Shown here one piece after another: positions 36,031 to 45,316 of a DNA stretch of 60,863 nucleotides; positions within the stretch are counted from its first letter, which is position 1; every line of letters starts with the position of its first letter. Position numbers and translations under genes: made by a program. The notes beneath the pieces are model-generated. The model saw nothing but the letters and a program-made list of their open reading frames with translations. It ran no database searches and was not told where the DNA came from. The stretch is from contig PAQL01000042.1 in assembly GCA_002709295.1 (NCBI GenBank), positions 1 through 60,863 of the forward strand, in the 5' to 3' direction. This DNA comes from Phycisphaerae bacterium (GTDB lineage: Bacteria; Planctomycetota; Phycisphaerae; Phycisphaerales; SM1A02).

Positions 36031-37929
36031 GTGCGGTCCCCACGATCCCCCCACGAAGTCCATTTCTCGAACCCCGGGCGGAACCGGTTCGAGCGAGCCT
36101 GCTTCGCGGCGGTGCGACCGACGTTGGAGTGGGTGATCGGGATGAACGGTCTGAATCGCCTCTACGTCGACGAGGTTCTCAAGACCGATCCCGAGCTGCC
36201 ACCGGGAAGACGGTTCCTGATGGGGTTCGGCTGCGGCTACCTGGTCTCCGACGAGGAGATCGAGCGCATCCCGAAGGAGGGGCCGCTGGTGGTGGTGGCG
36301 AACCATCCCTTCGGCGGGCTGGATGCGATGATCCTCGACGACCTCATCTCCAGGGTCCGGCCGGACGTGCGGTTTCTCGCCAACGGCATCCTCGCCAACG
36401 TTCCCGCGATCAAGGATCGCTTCTTCAATGTCGATCCCTTCGGGGGCAAGGGGGCGCCGAGCCGGAACGCCCGATCGATCCGCCGGGCGATGGACTGGAT
36501 CCGCGACGGCCACATCCTCGGGGTCTTTCCCGCGGGTGAGGTCTCCTCGATCGCCTGGAACCGGTTCACCCCGACCGACGGCCCCTGGAATCCGATCATC
36601 GCCAAGATGATCAAGCAGACCGGGGCCACGGTGCTTCCGGTGTTCTTCGAGGGGTCCAACTCCCCGCGCTTCCATGCGGCGGGTCTTCTCTCTCCGTACC
36701 TGCGCACGCTGCTGCTGGGACGCGAGCTTCTGAAGGTCCGGGGTCGACGGGTCCGGGTGGCCATCGGTTCTCCGCTGCCGGTCCAGCAGCTCGATCGCTT
36801 CTCCGATCCCGCGGACCTCACCAGCTTCCTGCGGATGCGGACCTTCGTCCTTCGATCCCGACTCGAGCGTGAGGAACCCATCCGAAGCTCGCGGCTGCGG
36901 CGCATCCTTCGTGGAGACCCCGCCAGTTCCCGACGTCAGCCCGTCAGCATGGAGCCGGTGCCCACGGTGCCGGTGGATCCCCCCGACAAGCTCGCCGCGG
37001 AGATCCTCTCGCTGCCGCCCGAACAGGTGCTTCTGCGTCGTGGCGACCAGCGGGTGATCTTCGCCGAAGCGGATCAGATCCCCCGGGGTCTGCGGGAGAT
37101 CGGACGACTTCGGGAGATCAGCTTCCGAGCCGCCGGAGAGGGCACCGGAAAGGCGTGCGACCTCGACCGCTTCGACGACTGGTATCTCCACCTGATCCAC
37201 TGGAACGACGCGACCGGCGAGATCGTGGGGGCGTATCGACTCGGACCGACGGATCGGATTCTGGAGCGGCAGGGCGTGGACGGTCTCTACACCCGGACGC
37301 TCTTCCACTTCGACACCCAGCTCATCGAGGAGCTCGGTCCGTCGCTGGAGATGGGGCGGTCCTTCATCCGACCCGAATACCAGCGTCGATCCGAGCCGTT
37401 GATGCTTCTCTGGAAGGGCATCGGCCGCTTTGCGAGTCTGCATCCCCGGTACCGGAAGCTCTTCGGGCCGGTCTCGATCAGCGCCGACTATCACGCGACC
37501 TCGACTCGTCTGCTGCTGTCGTTCCTCAAGGCCAGCCAGTCGGTCTCCGGTCTCTCCCGGCTGGTGCGACCTCGAAAGCCGGTGCGGAACGTCAAGCCTC
37601 GCGACTGGGATCCGTCCACGATCGGTTCGATCCGGAACCTCGAGGACGTCGACGAGCTGGTCCGGGAGATCGAGCGGAACGAACGGGCGGTCCCGGTCCT
37701 CGTCCGTCAGTATCTGAAGCTCGGGGGGGTGTTCCTCGGCTTCAACGTCGATCCGGACTTCAGCGACGTCGTCGACGGCCTCGTGCTCGTGGATCTCCTG
37801 AAGATGAGTCGGCGACTGCTCCGCTTCTACTTCGGTGAGGAGGGGGCGGTTCGCTTCGTCGACCACCATGCCGAGGCGGACAAGGGGCTGCAGCAGGCCG
37901 CCGCGGCGTCGGCGGAGTCGGCCTCGTGA
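36031..37929 (+). CDS. Bifunctional acyltransferase, OlsF-like
   Basis: 632 residues. The first half is a PlsC-type acyltransferase: VVVANHPFGGLDAMIL is the NHxxxxD active site, FPAGEVSSI the acceptor motif. The second half (about 345-600) is an OlsB-like GNAT-type N-acyltransferase: FRAAGEGTGKACDLDRFDDWYLHLI, then GAYRLGPTDRIL and SLEMGRSFIRPEYQRR. This order matches OlsF, which builds ornithine lipids alone, adding the amide-linked and then the ester-linked acyl chain. The acceptor amino acid is not proven. GTG at 36031 is assumed. It is coupled to the next gene by GTGA. Confidence 0.85.
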   Translation: MRSPRSPHEVHFSNPGRNRFERACFAAVRPTLEWVIGMNGLNRLYVDEVLKTDPELPPGRRFLMGFGCGYLVSDEEIERIPKEGPLVVVANHPFGGLDAMILDDLISRVRPDVRFLANGILANVPAIKDRFFNVDPFGGKGAPSRNARSIRRAMDWIRDGHILGVFPAGEVSSIAWNRFTPTDGPWNPIIAKMIKQTGATVLPVFFEGSNSPRFHAAGLLSPYLRTLLLGRELLKVRGRRVRVAIGSPLPVQQLDRFSDPADLTSFLRMRTFVLRSRLEREEPIRSSRLRRILRGDPASSRRQPVSMEPVPTVPVDPPDKLAAEILSLPPEQVLLRRGDQRVIFAEADQIPRGLREIGRLREISFRAAGEGTGKACDLDRFDDWYLHLIHWNDATGEIVGAYRLGPTDRILERQGVDGLYTRTLFHFDTQLIEELGPSLEMGRSFIRPEYQRRSEPLMLLWKGIGRFASLHPRYRKLFGPVSISADYHATSTRLLLSFLKASQSVSGLSRLVRPRKPVRNVKPRDWDPSTIGSIRNLEDVDELVREIERNERAVPVLVRQYLKLGGVFLGFNVDPDFSDVVDGLVLVDLLKMSRRLLRFYFGEEGAVRFVDHHAEADKGLQQAAAASAESAS

Positions 37930-38675
37930 GCATGACTCCGGGCGGGGGATGGAGATGCTTCATCCCCGTCCTGCTGACGGCATGCATCCTCACGGCCATG
38001 GGCGGATCCGCGACGGCCTCGATGCCGCCATCCGCATCCACCCACGCGATCGAGGATCTTCCGGTCGTGGATCGAGTGACCGCGCCGGAGCTGGAGTCGG
38101 GGTGGAGGAATCTCCGGATCATCGAGGAGGAGGCGGAACGAGCGCCGCGTCCGCCCCACGTCACCCTCGAGGGAGTGCTCGAACAGGAGTCGGTCCTGGT
38201 CCGCCCGCTCGCCGAGGGCGGCGGGAGGGTCGGGGAGTGGTTCATCCGCGCCGATGACGGAACGATCGTGGCCTGCGCGGTGGAATCGCCGCCGTCACCA
38301 CCCCCTGCGGTCGGTGAGCGGGTGGTGATGAGCGTGGCGACCGCGGGCCTCCTCGAGGCGGTCGGTCGCGACGGGAAGAAGAGAACCTGGCCCCTGAATG
38401 CGGCACGATTCCTCGCGACCGGGCCCGCCGCATCGGGATTCTCCGGTCCGAGATGGGTCGTGGGGCCGATTCTGGTGCTGCTGATCGTCTGGATGGTCCT
38501 GGCGGTCCGGATCAGGCGCTCAAGTCCCGCCCGGGTGACGGTCGACCGACCCGGCCCGGTGACCGGACCCGGGGAGGAGGACCTGCCCGATGACCCTGCG
38601 GAGGCTCTGTCGAGGCTGGCCGCCCTTCATGATGGCGAGTCGGGTGAGGATCAGACGAAGAAGTCTTCGCCATGA
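37926..38675 (+). CDS. Exported membrane-anchored protein of unknown function
   Basis: 249 residues. An N-terminal signal (CFIPVLLTACILTAMGGSATA) and a C-terminal membrane segment (WVVGPILVLLIVWMVLAVRI, about 178-197) flank a periplasmic domain with the phrase TLEGVLEQESVLVRPLAEGGG, reminiscent of small OB-type envelope domains. The remaining C-terminal tail is cytoplasmic. Start GTG at 37926 overlaps the olsF-like stop; its own stop overlaps the aroB start. Function unknown. Confidence 0.75.
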   Translation: MSMTPGGGWRCFIPVLLTACILTAMGGSATASMPPSASTHAIEDLPVVDRVTAPELESGWRNLRIIEEEAERAPRPPHVTLEGVLEQESVLVRPLAEGGGRVGEWFIRADDGTIVACAVESPPSPPPAVGERVVMSVATAGLLEAVGRDGKKRTWPLNAARFLATGPAASGFSGPRWVVGPILVLLIVWMVLAVRIRRSSPARVTVDRPGPVTGPGEEDLPDDPAEALSRLAALHDGESGEDQTKKSSP

Positions 38676-39811
38676 GTGATCACCAGCGTCTGGAACTCGA
38701 CCTGCCCGGTACCGATCAGCGATCCACGATGATCGTCGGTCGAGGTCTGCTGTCTCAGGCTGGAGACCTTGTCCGCGAGGAGGCCGGGCGGGCCTCGGGG
38801 GACCGGGTGCACCTGGTGGTCGATCGAGGTCCCGGCGACGTGGTCGCGACCCGACACGCCGCGGTGCTCGAAGCGGCGCTTCGAGGGGACGGCGGGGTGT
38901 CACTGGGGCTGGTGGAGGCCAGTGAGTCCAACAAGTCGATCGAGACGATCGTGCAGGGATGGGACCGGCTGGCCGACGCCGGTGTCGATCGAAAGGGGCT
39001 GGTGGTCGGCATCGGTGGCGGCATCGTGTGCGACCTCGCGGGATACCTGGCGTCCAGCTGGATGCGAGGGGTCCGGCTGGCCCTGGTGCCGACCACGCTG
39101 TTGTCCATGGTGGATGCGGGCCTCGGTGGCAAGACCGGCATCAACCGACCTCTGCCCGGTGGCGGCCTGGGGAAGAACCTGGTCGGTGCCTTCTGGCCGG
39201 CCCGTCTGGTGGTCTGTGACACCGACACCCTGGAGACCCTGGGGGAGCGTGAGTTCCGCGCCGGCCTCGCCGAGTGCGTCAAGCACGGGTTGATCGAGGG
39301 AGAAGAGACCCTGGCCGCGCTGGATGCCGATCTTCCCGGGGTGCTGGGCCGCGATCCGGAGGTCATGCCTCGATTCGTGGCCCGCTCCGCATCGGTCAAG
39401 GCCGAGGTGGTGCGTCGCGATTTCAGGGAGGGCGGGGAGCGGGCGCTGCTGAATCTCGGGCACACCTACGCCCACGCGATCGAAAGCCGGTCCGAGCTCG
39501 GTCTGTTGCACGGAGAGGCGGTCTCGATCGGCCTGGTTGCCGCGGCCAGCGCCTCGGAGGCGGCGGGGCTGGCTTCACCGGGGCTGGCGGCCCGGGTGAG
39601 CCGGATTCTCCAGGGATGCGGTCTGCCGGTCTCCATTCCGGGGGGTGGAGGGGGGCTCGTGGCCGACTTGCGAGGAGCGATGCAGCTGGACAAGAAGAAC
39701 TCGGGGGGGCGATTGACCCTTGTTCTGCCCGTCTCGCCCGGAGACTGTCGGATCGTCCCGGATCCCGAGGAGGGGGTCGTGATGGCGGGCTGGAGCGCGG
39801 TCACGGACTGA
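38672..39811 (+). CDS. aroB: 3-dehydroquinate synthase
   Basis: AroB converts DAHP to 3-dehydroquinate, step two of the shikimate pathway, using NAD and zinc. The 379-residue protein has the NAD-binding GIGGGIVCDLAGYLASSWMRG, the PTTLLSMVDAGLGGKTGIN active-site segment, and the zinc ligands in EFRAGLAECVKHGLIEG, NLGHTYAHAIE and LLHGEAVSIGL. ATG at 38672 overlaps the upstream stop (ATGA), so it is coupled with the 37926 gene. No other aro gene is nearby. Confidence 0.96.
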   Translation: MSDHQRLELDLPGTDQRSTMIVGRGLLSQAGDLVREEAGRASGDRVHLVVDRGPGDVVATRHAAVLEAALRGDGGVSLGLVEASESNKSIETIVQGWDRLADAGVDRKGLVVGIGGGIVCDLAGYLASSWMRGVRLALVPTTLLSMVDAGLGGKTGINRPLPGGGLGKNLVGAFWPARLVVCDTDTLETLGEREFRAGLAECVKHGLIEGEETLAALDADLPGVLGRDPEVMPRFVARSASVKAEVVRRDFREGGERALLNLGHTYAHAIESRSELGLLHGEAVSIGLVAAASASEAAGLASPGLAARVSRILQGCGLPVSIPGGGGGLVADLRGAMQLDKKNSGGRLTLVLPVSPGDCRIVPDPEEGVVMAGWSAVTD

Positions 39812-40016
39812 TCGATTCCGGGGGGCTCGGGCGTCGGCCCGGACATCGCCAAGCCGCAGGGCCCCGGAACAGCGAAACGTGGAGAGGAAGCGTCGGAACC
39901 GCCGATGCTGACGTGACGGATCCTTCCGGCCGGGCGTCATGGCTGCGCGGATCGATCCGACGATTCATCGTGTCCCTCCATCACCTTCCTCCTCCTCCAA
40001 GCCGACACGCCACGAC

Positions 40017-41336
40017 ATGCGGATCATCTCGATCGTGAACCAGAAGGGCGGCTGCGGAAAGACCACCACCTCGGTCAATCTCGCGGCGATGCTCGCTTCC
40101 ATGGGTCGACGGGTCATGCTCGTCGATCTGGATCCCCAGTCCCACTGCGCCGCGGCCCTCGGCGTTCCCGAGGAGGAGATCGAGTACAGCACCATCGATC
40201 TGCTGCTCGACCCTCCGGTCGAACGGATGACGCCGCCGAAGATCGCCGCTCGGACCTGGGAGGTGGTTCACGGTCTCCGGCTCCTTCCCAGCACCGTCAG
40301 TCTGGCCCGGGCCGAGGCGCCCGGGGGCGGGCTCATGGAGGCGGGGGATCGTGATCGTCGACTGCGACGGGGGCTCGAGGTCTTCTCGGAGTCCCTCGAC
40401 TACTGCATCGTCGACTGTCCGCCGACCATCGGTCTTCTGACCTTCAACGCCCTGCGAGCCGCCGACGAGGTCCTGGTTCCGGTGGAGACCGGTTTTCTCG
40501 CGGCTCGAGGCGCCCAGAGGCAGTGGGCCACCCTTCGGGCGATGGCCGCTCGGATCGGGCAGCCGATGAAGGTCAGGGTCCTGCCGAATCTGCTGCATCC
40601 CGAGCGGGCTCTGGATCGCGAGCTGCTGGCCGGACTCAAGGATCGCTTCGGCCGTGGGGTCTCCCCGGAGCCGATTCGGGATCACATCGCCATCCGGGAA
40701 GCCACCGCCTTCGGCCGTGCGGTCGTCGAGCATGCCCCGGAGTCCGACGCCGCCGAGGACTATCGACGGCTCGCGGCCTGGATCGAGAACGGAGAGGCGG
40801 CGACCGTCGAGCCCGAGGTCGAGCCTTTGCAGGAAGAAGTCGCGCCGACCGGAGCCCCGCGGTCCGAGCCGGCGGCATCACCGGTGGCCGGGGGGGTCAG
40901 ATCGGTCGAGGTCTCCGCGCGAGCCGCGGAGCTCGTTCAGCGGATGCGTCCTCGCACCGGTCCCGGACCGGTCGCCGGAGGGCAGCCCATGCCGCCCGCG
41001 ATGCCTCGACCTTTCGACCGCAGGGTGCGTATCTCGGTTCCCGCGGCCCTCGGGCGAACCATCCGGATCGTCGGGGATCTGAACCACTGGCAGCCCGACG
41101 GTGTCCCGTTGGCGGGGATCCCCGGTCTGGCCGACGATTTCGTGGGGATCGACCTTCCGGCCAACGGTCCCCTCCGATATCGCCTGCTCGTCGATGGCAA
41201 GGTGATGCTTGATCCGGTCAACCCGGTCGTCGCCGAAGGGCCCGACGGCCAGCCGGCCAGCGTGATCGCACTGGAACGGGAGTCCGCTCTGGTTCCTGAA
41301 TCGCCCGGAGGCGACCCCACCCGTCGCCCCCTCTGA
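40017..41336 (+). CDS. ParA-type ATPase fused to a CBM48 glycogen-binding module
   Basis: 439 residues. Residues 1-260 are a ParA/Soj ATPase: deviant Walker A KGGCGKTTT at 10-18, LVDLDPQSHCAAALG, Walker B YCIVDCPPTIG near 129. A Pro/Glu-rich linker (265-335) leads to an AMPK/isoamylase-type E-set module at about 337-418: RIVGDLNHWQPDGVPLAGI and LRYRLLVDGKVMLDPVNPVV match the carbohydrate-binding consensus. No ParB or parS is seen beside it. ParA proteins position DNA, chemoreceptors or carboxysomes; here cargo could be storage polysaccharide. ATG at 40017. Confidence 0.9.
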   Translation: MRIISIVNQKGGCGKTTTSVNLAAMLASMGRRVMLVDLDPQSHCAAALGVPEEEIEYSTIDLLLDPPVERMTPPKIAARTWEVVHGLRLLPSTVSLARAEAPGGGLMEAGDRDRRLRRGLEVFSESLDYCIVDCPPTIGLLTFNALRAADEVLVPVETGFLAARGAQRQWATLRAMAARIGQPMKVRVLPNLLHPERALDRELLAGLKDRFGRGVSPEPIRDHIAIREATAFGRAVVEHAPESDAAEDYRRLAAWIENGEAATVEPEVEPLQEEVAPTGAPRSEPAASPVAGGVRSVEVSARAAELVQRMRPRTGPGPVAGGQPMPPAMPRPFDRRVRISVPAALGRTIRIVGDLNHWQPDGVPLAGIPGLADDFVGIDLPANGPLRYRLLVDGKVMLDPVNPVVAEGPDGQPASVIALERESALVPESPGGDPTRRPL

Positions 41337-41400
41337 CCGCCCCTTGATCGTCTCGGCATCCGCCGAGAATCCCGTCCGCCCGGTTTCGGAGAGTGAAGCC

Positions 41401-42792
41401 ATGGAGACCGCCCATGACCCTTTCGACGAACTGACGTCGCTCTATCTGGGCGGCGCCCCGGGGACATCGCCGGTGGCTCCGGTGACGATGCCGGAGTCGA
41501 TCGCCCGCGAGGAGGACCGGACCACGGACATCGCGGTGAATGACATCGGGGTGACGGTCGCGTTGTGTGGTCATCTGCCGGTGATGGCCGGTCTCTGGGT
41601 GACCCAGTACGCCGAGAAGATCGCCGCCGCCCACGGCCCCACCGGGTTGGTCCGGCTCGAGGGAGGACGGTGTCTGCTGGAGATCCTCCGTCCCGATGCG
41701 AAGACCACGGACCTTGCGGAGAACCGTCGGCCGGTCGATCTGCTGGAGCACGTCTCCCAGCTCGCCGCCGGCCGCATCCGCCGTTGGATCGTCTGCGTGG
41801 ATGACCGGGATGCCGCGGCTTCGGTGCGGGCGGGGGCCGAGGAGGTGGTGATTCTCACCGCGGCGGACAAGCCCGCGGTCATCGAGGCCTACCGCCTTGC
41901 CAAGAGTGCCGCCGCGAGGGTCGCGGATCCCGATTCGCTTGAACTCGGACTGGTGCTGGTCGGCATGGACGACGACAAGGCGGAGAACCTCTCGGAGCGT
42001 CTGGCGCCGGTGACGGCCCGGCATCTGGACCGGGAGCTTCCGGTGCGGGCCACGGTGCGACGCATCGACGTGGTCGAGGGGTCGATTCGCCAGGTGTTCG
42101 ACGAAGCCTCGCGGGTGCCCGCCGAGGAGGTCGTGGAAGCGATTCTGGAGGCGATCTCGGTCGCCGCATCGGTCCGCAGCGAGGAGGACGAGGATCCATG
42201 GAGCTCGGTCGTTCCGCCGGCCTCCGACGGGCCTCGACTGCGGATCGCGACCGACGATGCTCTGGAGGAGATCCGGCAGCCGATTCGTCTGGCTCCGGCT
42301 CCGGTCCTCGAGGAGCCGGCCGTGGACGAGCGTGAGATCGTGATGTCCGGACTCGAGGAGGCTCCCGGGGAGGTCGAGGAGTCGATCCCGGTGATGGAGG
42401 CCTCGTCCGTCACGTCGGATCCCGATGTCGAGGGCGAAGGCCTTTCGGATCTGCTCGGTCTCCGGGCCGTCGACTGGCATCTTCCCAACGCCGGTGGTGT
42501 CGAGTACGCCTGTGACGCGGATGGAAGGCTGCACCTGCTGGCGATGGATGGTGATGTCACCGGCCTGCACGTGGCGGCGGCCTGGATCGGCGGTCAGCAG
42601 CGTCAGTTCGCGGCGGCGAGCGGGCTCGATGCCGAGTCGGTCGGCGACCCCTGCCTTCATGTCATCACCGAGCATCCCCCTCGAGTGGCCGATCTTCATC
42701 GAACCGGACTCCACCTTCATCTTCTGACGAAGGTCGGTCCGGGCGCGGTCCTGGTGCCGCTCAATGACGAGTCCAACAGGACCTCCGGCTGA
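41401..42792 (+). CDS. ParA/FlhG-like protein without Walker A, partner of the ParA-CBM48 gene
   Basis: 463 residues. Residues 40-260 resemble a SIMIBI-type fold: VTVALCGHLPVMAGLWVTQYAEKIAAAHG stands where the P-loop would be, but no GKT/GKS is present; later strands LGLVLVGMDDDKAENLSERLAP and RATVRRIDVVEGS fit the same fold. A long acidic linker (270-370) and a C-terminal domain of unknown type (VDWHLPNAGGVEYACDADG) follow. Start ATG at 41401 has a ribosome site GGAGAG; 64 bases after the ParA-CBM48 stop. Probably a pseudo-ATPase working with that protein. Confidence 0.6.
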   Translation: METAHDPFDELTSLYLGGAPGTSPVAPVTMPESIAREEDRTTDIAVNDIGVTVALCGHLPVMAGLWVTQYAEKIAAAHGPTGLVRLEGGRCLLEILRPDAKTTDLAENRRPVDLLEHVSQLAAGRIRRWIVCVDDRDAAASVRAGAEEVVILTAADKPAVIEAYRLAKSAAARVADPDSLELGLVLVGMDDDKAENLSERLAPVTARHLDRELPVRATVRRIDVVEGSIRQVFDEASRVPAEEVVEAILEAISVAASVRSEEDEDPWSSVVPPASDGPRLRIATDDALEEIRQPIRLAPAPVLEEPAVDEREIVMSGLEEAPGEVEESIPVMEASSVTSDPDVEGEGLSDLLGLRAVDWHLPNAGGVEYACDADGRLHLLAMDGDVTGLHVAAAWIGGQQRQFAAASGLDAESVGDPCLHVITEHPPRVADLHRTGLHLHLLTKVGPGAVLVPLNDESNRTSG

Positions 42793-42988
42793 CCGGGGGT
42801 CGGGGTTTCAGGAACAGAAGCCGCACCCGGAAGCGGATGGTCCGGTCGCCGGCCGCATCCGGCTCGATCGCTTTGCCGCAGGTCTGCAGATGGATGTCGA
42901 CCGGAGGAGTCCCGATCCGGGCGACCTTGACGATGCGTCTTCAGGGTTCGGATGGCGGCTCCGGATTAGGAATGCTGATGAGGGTGGC

Positions 42989-43996
42989 TCAGCGACCTTG
43001 CCTGAGGGCGGGCAGCTCCTCGAGCCACCGACGCCAGTTCCCGGATCGGAAGCCGGCGATCTCCTCGCTCGACCAGCCTCGGGCCTCGAGGCCATGGGCG
43101 AGTCTCGGAAGGTTCTCGAGACGCCGGAGTTCGACGGGGAGGGCTTCGACGCCGAATCCGCCGTCGGCATCGGACCCCAGGGCGACCCGATGGCGACCGA
43201 TGATGCCGGCGGCGTGTTCGACGTGATCGAGGCAGTCCTCGAGGGTCGCCTCGCGATCACGGGCCAGGAATCGACCGAAGAGGTTGAGCCCGACGATGCC
43301 GTCACGATCCGCGATGGCCGAGTACTGCTCGTCGGTCAGGTGCCGTGGATCGTCTCCGATGATGGAGGCCGCATTGGAGTGGGTGGCGCAGACCGGTCCG
43401 GTGGTCGCCGTCATGAGATCGTCGAAGGCCTTCCGGGACAGGTGCGAGAGGTCGTGTCCGACACCACGGGCCTCGAGAGCTTCGACGAGGTCACGGCCCT
43501 CGGCGGTGAGTCCTCCGGAAACGGCGTTGCCCCCCGCGTGCCTCGAGCCGAGGGCCCAGGAGAGCCCGACCAGTCGGAGGCCGCGATCGACCCACCATTC
43601 CAGATCATCTGGCTCGACGATCGGATCGGCGCATTCCATGAGGAGGACCACCGCGGGGACGTCCGAACACGGGTCGAGATCCGAGAGGGTGCGTGCGATG
43701 CGGAGGCGTCCGCTCCCCTCCATCGACTCGTACCACGCCATCTGGGTGCGGCCCACTCGTGCCGCGGCGTCTCGATCCCCCTTCGGATAGGAGGCGGGAT
43801 CGTCCTGCGGCCCGTCCAGCTGGGTGAAGATGGTGCCGAAGGCGATCCCGATGCGTGATTCGCGGAGGGTCGGCCATGAGACCGTTCCGGACGGAGGTGG
43901 GGGTCGGTCGAAGTCCCGGCCCGCGACCCCGAGCCAGGCGAGATCGAGGTGGCCGTCGATCCAGGTGTCGTTTCGGTGAAGGGGCTGGTGAGGCAT
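42989..43996 (-). CDS. M19 membrane dipeptidase-type amidohydrolase
   Basis: 335 residues. The zinc ligands of renal-dipeptidase family enzymes are visible: the HxD pair in WIDGHLDLAWLG, the bridging Glu in VLLMECADPIVE, and His residues in GVGHDLSHLSRKAFDD and VCATHSNAASIIGD, with the Asp in ALGSDADGGFG. M19 enzymes cut dipeptides, often with D-residues at the C-terminus. No signal peptide is seen, so it is probably cytoplasmic. ATG at 43996. It converges on the 41401 gene with 196 bases between; that gap holds no feature I can support. Confidence 0.9.
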   Translation of the reverse strand: MPHQPLHRNDTWIDGHLDLAWLGVAGRDFDRPPPPSGTVSWPTLRESRIGIAFGTIFTQLDGPQDDPASYPKGDRDAAARVGRTQMAWYESMEGSGRLRIARTLSDLDPCSDVPAVVLLMECADPIVEPDDLEWWVDRGLRLVGLSWALGSRHAGGNAVSGGLTAEGRDLVEALEARGVGHDLSHLSRKAFDDLMTATTGPVCATHSNAASIIGDDPRHLTDEQYSAIADRDGIVGLNLFGRFLARDREATLEDCLDHVEHAAGIIGRHRVALGSDADGGFGVEALPVELRRLENLPRLAHGLEARGWSSEEIAGFRSGNWRRWLEELPALRQGR

Positions 43997-44057
43997 GGTC
44001 GCAAGAGGCTATCAGCGGCGTTTCCATTGCAGATTCGCCGCTTGAAATCCACATTTT

Positions 44058-44086
44058 TTGCCTCGTGAGGTCGGCCTCGATAGCCT
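44058..44086 (+). promoter_or_regulatory. Promoter of the DUF2752 gene, leaderless
   Basis: TTGCCT (44058-44063), 17-base spacer, TAGCCT (44081-44086). The expected transcription start is at 44093-44094, that is, at the ATG itself, so the mRNA is probably leaderless. Confidence 0.45.
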
Positions 44087-44093
44087 ATGAGCG

Positions 44094-44615
44094 ATGGCAG
44101 GGACGGCCCCAGCATCGGAATCGAACTCCGAACACCCAACCCCGCCGGCCGATTGGGCGGCCGCCGGGCGTTCGCCGGTGAATGCTGCCGTTGCGCCCTC
44201 GTCGACCAGGATCCTTTCTGCGGTCCTCGCCGCGGGATGCCTGGCCGTCCTGATCGTGGCCTGGCTGCTGAACCCCTCCAGCGAGGGTCTCGGCACCCAT
44301 CAGCAGCTCGGCATGCCCGAGTGCGGGTGGATCACCGCGGCCGACATGCCGTGTCCGAGCTGCGGAATGACCACCGCGTTCAGTCACGCGGCTCACGGGG
44401 ACCTGCTCGGTTCCTTCCTCGCCCAGCCGATGGGCATGCTGCTCGCGGTCGGAGCGGCGGTGACGGTGGTGGTCGGAACCTACACGGCGGTGACCGGTTC
44501 GATGCTGGCACCGTTTCTCGGGGGCATGCTCACGACCCGGGTCGCCTGGATCCTCGTGGCCCTTGGATTCCTCGCCTGGATCTGGAAGATCATCGATCAT
44601 CGAGGCATTCTTTGA
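44094..44615 (+). CDS. DUF2752-family membrane protein
   Basis: 173 residues. After a polar start, three membrane segments follow (ILSAVLAAGCLAVLIVAWLL, GMLLAVGAAVTVVVGTYTAV, TTRVAWILVALGFLAWIWK). The motif MPCPSCGMTTAFSHAAHGDLLGS is the DUF2752 signature. The family has no settled role; the Cys pair near a membrane face suggests a redox or metal function. ATG at 44094. It is followed 20 bases later by a lipoprotein gene. Confidence 0.88.
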   Translation: MAGTAPASESNSEHPTPPADWAAAGRSPVNAAVAPSSTRILSAVLAAGCLAVLIVAWLLNPSSEGLGTHQQLGMPECGWITAADMPCPSCGMTTAFSHAAHGDLLGSFLAQPMGMLLAVGAAVTVVVGTYTAVTGSMLAPFLGGMLTTRVAWILVALGFLAWIWKIIDHRGIL

Positions 44616-44635
44616 ACCGGCGGGAGCCGCTCACC

Positions 44636-45316
44636 ATGACGTTGAACCCTTCAATCGACATCATCCGGACCTCGGCCGCCGCGGTCGTCCTGATCGGCGG
44701 CATCCCGCTTCTCTCCGGATGCCAGATCTTCGGGGTCGCCGGAGTCATCGGGCAGAACATCGAACGCGAGAAGAAGGTCGAGGTCCTCGCCGAATACGAC
44801 GGCCTTCGGGAATCCACGGTGGCGGTCCTCGTCGACACCGACATGATGGTCATGTACGAGTATCCGACCGCGGTCGCCAACATCTGCGTGAACCTCAGCC
44901 GGCGTCTGGCTCAGAACGTGGAGGGGATCGGCGTGCTCGATCCGACCTACGTGCTCGACTGGCAGTACCAGACGCCGGGCTGGCAGTCGCTTCCCTACGG
45001 TGACATGTGCGACGAGCTCGGCGTGGATCGGGTGGTCTGGATCGACCTGTTCGAGTTCCGACTCAACCCTCCGGGCAATCGCTGGCAGTGGGACGGTGCG
45101 GCCAGCGCCAATGTCGGCATCGTGGAGATCGACGGCTTCGACTCCGACTCCTTCGCCGAGAGCTACGACGTCACCGCCACCTTCCCGAACATCCCCGAAC
45201 TCGGCCGGGAGAGCGCCACCGCGAGCTCGATCGAGACCGGTCTGCTGGCCACCTTCGTGCAGGAGGCGGGCTGGCTCTTCTACGACCACATCGAGGACAA
45301 GTATCCCGATGACTGA
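44636..45316 (+). CDS. Lipoprotein, first of a related pair
   Basis: 226 residues with signal and lipobox LLSGC. The mature part starts with AEYDGLRESTVAVLVDTDMM and later has a recurring pattern DELGVDRVVWIDLFEFRL. It ends in EAGWLFYDHIEDKY. The second gene of the pair has the same arrangement (EYDLRQASTAVFIDD, REAGVEQVIYVKLEGFSL, AQLFYEHE), so the two are paralogues, perhaps from tandem duplication. Family resembles CsgG/GNA1162-like envelope lipoproteins only loosely. ATG at 44636; ribosome site CGGGAG. Confidence 0.78.
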   Translation: MTLNPSIDIIRTSAAAVVLIGGIPLLSGCQIFGVAGVIGQNIEREKKVEVLAEYDGLRESTVAVLVDTDMMVMYEYPTAVANICVNLSRRLAQNVEGIGVLDPTYVLDWQYQTPGWQSLPYGDMCDELGVDRVVWIDLFEFRLNPPGNRWQWDGAASANVGIVEIDGFDSDSFAESYDVTATFPNIPELGRESATASSIETGLLATFVQEAGWLFYDHIEDKYPDD

